Source: Heliocidaris erythrogramma (lineage: Eukaryota > Echinodermata > Echinoidea > Camarodonta > Echinometridae). From it: 64,000 bases of DNA. A program made the translations under genes and the position numbers. Positions 56,852-64,000 of the stretch are shown here, piece after piece. The stretch lies in contig CM046871.1 in NCBI GenBank assembly GCA_025617745.1, positions 35,024,294-35,088,293 on the forward strand, in the 5' to 3' direction. How positions within the stretch are numbered: the first letter of the stretch is position 1; each line of letters opens with the position of its first letter. The notes under the pieces were generated by a model. The model was not told the DNA's origin. It was given only the letters and a program-made list of their open reading frames with translations, and made no database searches.

Positions 56852-58138
56852 AATGCCCTTACTAAATACAACATTATAGAGCACAATAGAAGTTTTATTT
56901 TGTTCATCACACCCCCATTAAATGTAGGCCTTTACGAAGCGATTGAACTAATGGTCGAGGATACGTACATGATGTAACCCTGAAATGGCTTTCAGGATTA
57001 TGTCATCATATATTGCATTCTCAATCATTTGCCTTCATATTTTAAAACCCTGCCTGTTTTAAATCATATTTTGAAAACAGCACAAAGTATTGATGTGATT
57101 TTAATACAATCGTAAATACCTCCAAGCGATTATCTCAGGTCAAGTAGTGTGTTAATAAAAAAATATATTAAATGAACAATCCTGACAATACATCTGTGTG
57201 TCTTTTTTGACGTATAAAACAAGTATATCATTATTAACAGTTGACCGTACCTTATTGTTTATTTCTATCTATTCAGTTATATCTTATATATATTCATGCA
57301 ATTATATCCGTTTATCCATCAACGTATTCAACTTAATTCATTTACTCATTTATTCATATCTTTATTCATGTATTTATTAATTCCTTGATTAGATCATTGC
57401 TACATTTGTTTTAAACATTAACTTATTCGTCTGATAAATTTATTATTCACATCTTAATTCATTTATTATCTCATTTATTTAATCATTTAGGATTTTTTTA
57501 CACTTTGCTTATAATAAAATCGATTCAATACCAGAGTGGACTGGGCCCCTGTATTCAGTATTTCAAAATTCCCGCTTTTCGAGCTCCCTCCCTTATATTT
57601 TTTTAATTCTCTATGATGCTTCACTATTCGACCATAATAAACAGTACCCCGAAATATATTCTCTCTTAAAATTCATGAAAATCACTCAATCCCTCAATAA
57701 TAGGCCTCCTAATTAAAGAAAAACACAACCTGAAGTTTGCATTAAATCGTATAGGGTGCTCCTTTAGTGCACAAAAACTCAATATTCAACGAACAATATA
57801 ATATCGCCAAAATTAGGCAAATTATTTTTCACAACATGGATTAAGGTCCTGATTGGATATAACTGTATTCATTTGACCAATTAAATGTTGCAAGATTGGT
57901 ATGAATGCACATTCCAATTTATTAGGACGTTTGGAAAATTATTAAAATAATTTGTGGTCCTACCGAAAATTCATGCACAAATGAATTACCCATCGGACCC
58001 TAGTATATGGGAATGTGCATTTTGTTTGTGGTATCAAAGCACATCAAATGCTACAAAATAAATAGCCAACAGCGACAAGCTGAAATGTGGCAGAACTTTT
58101 AATTAATTAAAAATATCAAGACTAAAACCAAATAGACC

Positions 58139-58759
58139 TCAATCCATCTTATAAGCTTTCATGACAGCGCCACGGATGCTACGGTAGTACCTCAACATAC
58201 CAGCTTCATTGAAGTGAAAACCGTCAGGCGAGAAAAGTTTGGTATGATTGAGCGCAAAAGAACGATGGCGCCAAAAATGCACGTTTGGCAAACCCTCAAG
58301 AAATTTAGCGAGCAGGCGGTTGGTGTCTTGTACGTTGGCGTTGAAGTTCGGCTTCCAATTCGGTACAAACAAACGCGGGATAATACTGCAAACGAGGACA
58401 TGACGCACTCCGGGTATGCGCGCAATACGAAGCGCAAGATCGACAATAGAAAGCACTGTGGATTCGGTAGTCGCGCGCCCGTCACACAGGTCGTTAGACC
58501 CGAGATCGAGGACCACGGCGTCTGGAGAGAGATCCCAGACGAGATCGATCTGCGATGACACGGAGAAGACGCTGCCTGGTTGCTTATGGCCGACATCGTG
58601 CATGAAAGTAAGAACGGAAGATTTCTCGAGAGCAAGGTTATCCCGCGCGGCATCGCGAGCGACGTACTGATTGAGACGGCTGATGTAACTGTGACCGAGT
58701 ACGAGAACAACGGGAGGTTCTCGATCGGACTCGGACGAACTGCACGACATGCTAGACAT
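58139..58759 (-). CDS. SGNH/GDSL-type hydrolase, gene 2 of the array
   Basis: The protein is identical to gene 1 (206 residues; Ser24, Asn89, Asp179, His182 all present). Nucleotide differences from unit 1 are concentrated in the spacers. Its AATAAA is at 57918-57923. Identity at this level points to recent duplication or ongoing homogenisation. Longer open frames overlapping it in other registers (a 233-codon one on the same strand, 114 and 89 codons on the other) are shadows of this conserved GC-rich stretch. Confidence 0.88.
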   Translation of the reverse strand: MSSMSCSSSESDREPPVVLVLGHSYISRLNQYVARDAARDNLALEKSSVLTFMHDVGHKQPGSVFSVSSQIDLVWDLSPDAVVLDLGSNDLCDGRATTESTVLSIVDLALRIARIPGVRHVLVCSIIPRLFVPNWKPNFNANVQDTNRLLAKFLEGLPNVHFWRHRSFALNHTKLFSPDGFHFNEAGMLRYYRSIRGAVMKAYKMD

Positions 58760-58934
58760 AGTGAAATATGCGGAATAAGCTTTGTCGAATATGAGCTGAA
58801 TATGCGAGGTAGTATTGTCCGGTATACAGCGATGTCAAAGGTAAGTTGAGCGAGGTGGTTCGAGAGCAAGATACGACGTGATATCTCATTCAAAATGTCT
58901 AAAAGAAGACTGAATTTCGAAGAGAAATGTGCGG

Positions 58935-59102
58935 TATTTATAGAACAACCCCACCACCGAATTCATGATTAACAACGAGCCGATATGACTGGCCCAGACT
59001 TTGCACCAATGAGAAAGCTCTTTCCCGAGACAAAAAGAATACCAATTAACTTTCTATAGCTAGCCCGGAATGTCGGGGGCGGGGGTGTGCAAGTTACGTA
59101 AC
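58935..59102 (-). promoter_or_regulatory. Promoter-like region of hydrolase gene 2
   Basis: TATAAATA at 58942-58935 and GTTACGTAAC at 59093-59102, with the same spacing as gene 1. Confidence 0.6.
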
Positions 59103-60386
59103 AATGCCCTTACTAAATACAACATTATAGAGCACAATAGAAGTTTTATTTTGTTCATCACACCCCCATTAAATGTAGGCCTTTACGAAGCGATTGAACT
59201 AATGGTCGAGGATACGTACATGATGTAACCCTGAAATGGCTTTCAGGATTATGTCATCATATATTGCATTCTCAATCATTTGCCTTCATATTTTAAAACC
59301 CTGCCTGTTTTAAATCATATTTTGAAAACAGCACAAAGTATTGATGTGATTTTAATACAATCGTAAATACCTCCAAGCAATTATCTCAGGTCAAGTAGTG
59401 TGTTAATAAAAAAATATATTAAATGAACAATCCTGACAATACATCTGTGTGTCTTTTTTGACGTATAAAACAAGTATATCATTATTAACAGTTGACCGTA
59501 CCTTATTGTTTATTTCTATCTATTCAGTTATATATTATATATATTCATGCAATTATATCCGTTTATCCATCAACGTATTCAACTTAATTCATTTACTCAT
59601 TTATTCATATCTTTATTCATGTATTTATTAATTGCTTGATTAGATCATTGCTACATTTGTTTTAAACATTAACTTATTCGTCTGATAAATTTATTATTCA
59701 CATCTTAATTCATTTATTATCTCATTTATTTAATCATTTAGGATTTGTTTCCACTTTGCTTATAATAAAATCGATTCAATACCAGAGTGGACTGGGCCCC
59801 TGTATTCAGTATTTCAAAATTCCCGCTTTTCGAGCTCCCTCCCTTATAATTTTTTAATTCTCTATGATGCTTCACTATTCGACCATAATAAACAGTACCC
59901 CGAAATATATTCTCTCTTAAAATTCATGAAAATCACTCAATCCCTCAATAATAGGCCTACTAATTAAAGAAACACACAACCTGAAATTTGCATTAAATCG
60001 TAGGGTGCTCCTTTAGTGCACAAAAACTCAATATTCAACGAACAATATAATATCGCCAAAATTAGGCAAATGATTTTTCACAACATGGATTAAGGTCCTG
60101 ATTGGATATAACTGTATTCATTTGACCAATTAAATGTTGCGAGATTGCTATGAATGCATATTCCAATTTATTAGGACATTTGGAAAATTATTAAAATAAT
60201 TTGTGGTCCTACCGAAAATTCATGCATAATGAATTACCCATCGGACCCTAGTATATGGAAATGTGCATTTTGTTTGTGGTATCAAAGCACATCAAATGCT
60301 ACAAAATAAATAGCCAACAGCGACAAGCTGAAATGTGGCAGAACTTTTAATTAATTAAAAATATCAAGACTAAAACCAAATAGACC

Positions 60387-61007
60387 TCAATCCATCTTAT
60401 AAGCTTTCATGACAGCGCCACGGATGCTCCGGTAGTACCTCAACATACCAGCTTCATTGAAGTGAAAACCGTCATGCGAGAAAAGTTTGGTATGATTGAG
60501 CGCAAAAGAACGATGGCGCCAAAAATGCACGTTTGGCAAACCCTCAAGAAATTTAGCGAGCAGGCGGTTGGTGTCTTGTACGTTGGCGTTGAAGTTCGGC
60601 TTCCAATTCGGTACAAACAAACGCGGGATAATACTGCAAACGAGGACATGACGCACTCCGGGTATGCGCGCAATACGAAGCGCAAGATCGACAATAGAAA
60701 GCACTGTGGATTCGGTAGTCGCGCGCCCGTCACACAGGTCGTTAGACCCGAGATCGAGGACCACGGCGTCTGGAGAGAGATCCCAGACGAGATCGATCTG
60801 CGATGACGCGGAGAAGACGCTGCCTGGTTGCTTATAGCCGACATCGTGCATGAAAGTAAGAACGGAAGATTTCTCGAGAGCAAGGTTATCCCGCGCGGCA
60901 TCGCGAGCGACGTACTGATTGAGACGGCTGATGTAACTGTGACCGAGTACGAGAACAACGGGAGGTTCTCGATCGGACTCGGACGAACTGCACGACATGC
61001 TAGACAT
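60387..61007 (-). CDS. SGNH/GDSL-type hydrolase, gene 3 of the array
   Basis: 206 residues. Differs from genes 1 and 2 by His58 to Tyr, Val67 to Ala and Pro178 to His. The last is next to catalytic Asp179 in the block-V loop (HDGFH instead of PDGFH). The catalytic residues are unchanged. One silent change (Arg193 codon) is shared with gene 4. The frame is open and ends like the others in MKAYKMD. Confidence 0.87.
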   Translation of the reverse strand: MSSMSCSSSESDREPPVVLVLGHSYISRLNQYVARDAARDNLALEKSSVLTFMHDVGYKQPGSVFSASSQIDLVWDLSPDAVVLDLGSNDLCDGRATTESTVLSIVDLALRIARIPGVRHVLVCSIIPRLFVPNWKPNFNANVQDTNRLLAKFLEGLPNVHFWRHRSFALNHTKLFSHDGFHFNEAGMLRYYRSIRGAVMKAYKMD

Positions 61008-61182
61008 AGTGAAATATGCGGAATAAGCTTTGTCGAATATGAGCTGAATATGCGAGGTAGTATTGTCCGGTATACAGCGATGTCAAAGGTAAGTTGAGCG
61101 AGGTGGTTCGAGAGCAAGATACGACGTGATATCTCATTCAAAATGTCTAAAAGAAGACTGAATTTCGAAGAGAAATGTGCGG

Positions 61183-61351
61183 TATTTATAGAACAACCCC
61201 ACCACCGAATTTATGATTAACAACGAGCCGATATGACTGGCCCAGACTTTGCACCAATGAGAAAGCTCTTTCCCGAGACAAAAAGAATACCAATTAACTT
61301 TCTATAGCTAGCCCCGGAATGTCGGGGGCGGGGGTGTGCAAGTTACGTAAC
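61183..61351 (-). promoter_or_regulatory. Promoter-like region of hydrolase gene 3
   Basis: TATAAATA at 61190-61183 and GTTACGTAAC at 61342-61351. One extra C in the GCTAGCCCC block makes this spacing one base longer than in unit 1. Confidence 0.6.
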
Positions 61352-62633
61352 AATGCCCTTACTAAATACAACATTATAGAGCACAATAGAAGTTTTATTT
61401 TGTTCATCACACCCCCATTAAATGTAGGCCTTTACTAAGCGATTGAACTAATGGTCGAGGATACGTACATGATGTAACCCTGAAATGGCTTTCAGGATTA
61501 TGTCATCATATATTGCATTCTCAATCATTTGCCTTCATATTTTAAAACCCTGCCTGTTTCAAATCATATTTTGAAAACAGCACAAAGTATTGATGTGATT
61601 TTAATACAATCGTAAATACCTCCAAGCCATTATCTCAGGTCAAGTAGTGTGTTAATAAAAAAATATATTAAATGAACAATCCTGACAATACATCTGTGTG
61701 TCTTTTTTGACGTATAAAACAAGTATATCATTATTAACAGTTGACCGTACCTTATTGTTTATTTCTATCTATTCAGTTATATCTTATATATATTCATGCA
61801 ATTATATCCGTTTATCCATCAACGTATTCAACTTAATTCATTTACTCATTTATTCATATCTTTATTCATGTATTTATTAATTGCTTGATTAGATCATTGC
61901 TACATTTGTTTTAAACATTAACTTATTCGTCTGATAAATTTATTATTCACATCTTAATTCATTTATTATCTCATTTATTTAATCATTTAGGATTTGTTTC
62001 CACTTTGCTTATAATAAAATCGATTCAATACCAGAGTGGACTGGGCCCCTGTATTCAGTATTTCAAAATTCCCGCTTTTCGAGCTCCCTCCCTTATAATT
62101 TTTTAATTCTCTATGATGCTTCACTATTCGACCATAATAAACAGTACCCGAAATATATTCTCTCTTAAAATTCATGAAAATCACTCAATCCCTCAATAAT
62201 AGGCCTACTAATTAAAGAAAACACAACCTGAAATTTGCATTAAATCGTAGGGTGCTCCTTTAGTGCACAAAAACTCAATATTCAACGAACAATATAATAT
62301 CGCCAAAATTAGGCAAATGATTTTTCACAACATGGATTAAGGTCCTGATTGGATATAACTGTATTCATTTGACCAATTAAATGTTGCGAGATTGCTATGA
62401 ATGCATATTCCAATTTATTAGGACATTTGGAAAATTATTAAAATAATTTGTGGTCCTACCGAAAATTCATGCATAATGAATTACCCATCGGACCCTAGTA
62501 TATGGAAATGTGCATTTTGTTTGTGGTATCAAAGCACATCAAATGCTACAAAATAAATAGCCAACAGCGACAAGCTGAAATGTGGCAGAACTTTTAATTA
62601 ATTAAAAATATCAAGACTAAAACCAAATAGACC

Positions 62634-63254
62634 TCAATCCATCTTATAAGCTTTCATGACAGCGCCACGGATGCTCCGGTAGTACCTCAACATACCAGCT
62701 TCATTGAAGTGAAAACCGTCATGCGAGAAAAGTTTGGTATGATTGAGCGCAAAAGAACGATGGCGCCAAAAATGCACGTTTGGCAAACCCTCAAGAAATT
62801 TAGCGAGCAGGCGGTTGGTGTCTTGTACGTTGGCGTTGAAGTTCGGCTTCCAATTCGGTACAAACAAACGCGGGATAATACTGCAAACGAGGACATGACG
62901 CACTCCGGGTATGCGCGCAATACGAAGCGCAAGATCGACAATAGAAAGCACTGTGGATTCGGTAGTCGCGCGCCCGTCACACAGGTCGTTAGACCCGAGA
63001 TCGAGGACCACGGCGTCTGGAGAGAGATCCCAGACGAGATCGATCTGCGATGACGCGGAGAAGACGCTGCCTGGTTGCTTATGGCCGACATCGTGCATGA
63101 AAGTAAGAACGGAAGATTTCTCGAGAGCAAGGTTATCCCGCGCGGCATCGCGAGCGACGTACTGATTGAGACGGCTGATGTAACTGTGACCGAGTACGAG
63201 AACAACGGGAGGTTCTCGATCGGACTCGGACGAACTGCACGACATGCTAGACAT
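62634..63254 (-). CDS. SGNH/GDSL-type hydrolase, gene 4 of the array
   Basis: 206 residues. Carries Ala67 and His178 like gene 3 but keeps His58 like genes 1 and 2, so the Tyr58 change is private to gene 3. The catalytic set is intact. AATAAA is at 62414-62419. A 260-codon frame overlapping it on the same strand is longer than in other units only because of a one-base deletion in the leader (CCCC to CCC near 63446), which supports reading it as a shadow. Confidence 0.87.
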   Translation of the reverse strand: MSSMSCSSSESDREPPVVLVLGHSYISRLNQYVARDAARDNLALEKSSVLTFMHDVGHKQPGSVFSASSQIDLVWDLSPDAVVLDLGSNDLCDGRATTESTVLSIVDLALRIARIPGVRHVLVCSIIPRLFVPNWKPNFNANVQDTNRLLAKFLEGLPNVHFWRHRSFALNHTKLFSHDGFHFNEAGMLRYYRSIRGAVMKAYKMD

Positions 63255-63429
63255 AGTGAAATATGCGGAATAAGCTTTGTCGAATATGAGCTGAATATGC
63301 GAGGTAGTATTGTCCGGTATACAGCGATGTCAAAGGTAAGTTGAGCGAGGTGGTTCGAGAGCAAGATACGACGTGATATCTCATTCAAAATGTCTAAAAG
63401 AAGACTGAATTTCGAAGAGAAATGTGCGG

Positions 63430-63596
63430 TATTTATAGAACAACCCACCACCGAATTCATGATTAACAACGAGCCGATATGACTGGCCCAGACTTTGCAC
63501 CAATGAGAAAGCTCTTTCCCGAGACAAAAAGAATACCAATTAACTTTCTATAGCTAGCCCGGAATGTCGGGGGCGGGGGTGTGCAAGTTACGTAAC
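63430..63596 (-). promoter_or_regulatory. Promoter-like region of hydrolase gene 4
   Basis: TATAAATA at 63437-63430 and GTTACGTAAC at 63587-63596. The array spacer continues to the window end without another gene start. Confidence 0.6.
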
Positions 63597-64000
63597 AATG
63601 CCCTTACTAAATACAACATTATAGAGCACAATAGAAGTTTTATTTTGTTCATCACACCCACATTAAATGTAGGCCTTTACTAAGCGATTGAACTAATGGT
63701 CGAGGATACGTACATGATGTAACCCTGAAATGGCTTTCAGGATTATGTCATCATATATTGCATTCTCAATCATTTGCCTTCATATTTTAAAACCTGCCTG
63801 TTTTAAATCATATTTTGAAAACAGCAGAAAGTATTGATGTGATTTTAATACAATCGTAAATACTTCCAAGCAATTATCTCAGGTCAAGTAGTGTGTTAAT
63901 AAAAAAATATTAAATGAACAATCCTGACAATACATCTGCGTGTGTTTTTTGACGTATAAAACAAGTATATCATTATTAACAGTTGACCGTACCTTATTGT

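Larger units (their letters stand above)
54236..64000. repeat. Tandem array of a 2.25-kb hydrolase cassette, 4.3 units
   Basis: The marker GACGAACTGCACGACATG occurs at 54236, 56483, 58734, 60982 and 63229, giving unit lengths of 2247, 2251, 2248 and 2247. Each complete unit has one intact 206-codon hydrolase gene on the minus strand, a GC-richer promoter region and about 1.4 kb of AT-rich spacer without other plausible genes. Units differ by few substitutions and 1-4-bp indels. By shared variants genes 1 and 2 form one pair and genes 3 and 4 another. The array continues past the window. Confidence 0.97.

Noticed and set aside
55941-63469. 233- and 260-codon frames on the same strand as the hydrolase, and 114/89/84-codon frames opposite
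   Set aside because: They overlap the hydrolase in other registers, contain no recognisable motifs and persist only because the hydrolase sequence is conserved between units. The 260-codon version arises from a one-base leader deletion.
1-64000. LTR retroelements, Polintons or endogenous viruses
   Set aside because: I found no paired LTRs, protease/integrase or capsid-type frames. The reverse transcriptases present are all of non-LTR type.

Overview
This 64-kb window reads as accessory, repeat-dominated DNA from an animal nuclear genome, most likely a marine invertebrate deuterostome and perhaps a sea urchin. That is an inference. It rests on non-LTR retrotransposons of the L1/Tx1 and CR1/L2 types (one with a 2A-like motif of the kind known from sea urchin LINEs), AT-rich spacers, about thirty poly(G)/poly(C) tracts of ten or more, scattered GCGAGCGAGCG purine runs, and many hairpin-type DNA elements. 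There are no bacterial operons, no CRISPR and no rRNA. No multi-exon host gene is visible. The only host-gene trace is a disrupted arylacetamide-deacetylase-like (AADAC) last exon plus two small fragments of a relative.

Layout. 0-3.7 kb: tandem array of a 1,446-bp unit. 3.7-9 kb: low-complexity and purine minisatellite DNA, a 70-bp TTAA element and a fold-back element. 9.04-14.16 kb: a 5'-truncated L1/Tx1-type LINE with target duplications, interrupted by a TTAA-flanked DNA element. 14.2-20.5 kb: 220-bp repeats, a stray LINE fragment with its own target duplication, and small inverted-repeat elements. 20.56-31.35 kb: a tandem duplication (period 5,916 bp) whose two copies differ by several insertions and deletions, including a fold-back element with two tRNA-like modules and a decayed SGNH-hydrolase cassette. 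31.7-36.6 kb: second TTAA element, AADAC-like pseudogene, Tc1 remnant and a 1.75-kb palindrome with a minisatellite core. 37.5-44.7 kb: three CR1/L2-type LINE pieces with nested DNA elements. 44.7-51.8 kb: spacers, hairpins and minisatellites. 51.9-54.24 kb: two LINE remnants in opposite orientation.

54.24 kb to the window end: a tandem array of a 2.25-kb unit (4.3 units visible). Each complete unit carries one intact 206-codon SGNH/GDSL-type hydrolase gene on the minus strand, with its own promoter-like region (palindromic GTTACGTAAC, inverted CCAAT boxes, TATAAATA) and an AATAAA about 215 nt past the stop. This is the most interesting object in the window: apparently intact, near-identical single-gene cassettes with no reverse transcriptase, transposase or recombinase in the unit. 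Related promoter modules and a decayed cassette lie at 25.4 and 29.9-30.5 kb, so the cassette has moved or been copied before.

The second notable object is a fold-back element family (copies at 25.6 and 42.8 kb). Each copy holds two outward-facing tRNA-like modules with A box, B box and T-run terminator. The core between the arms is in opposite orientation in the two copies.
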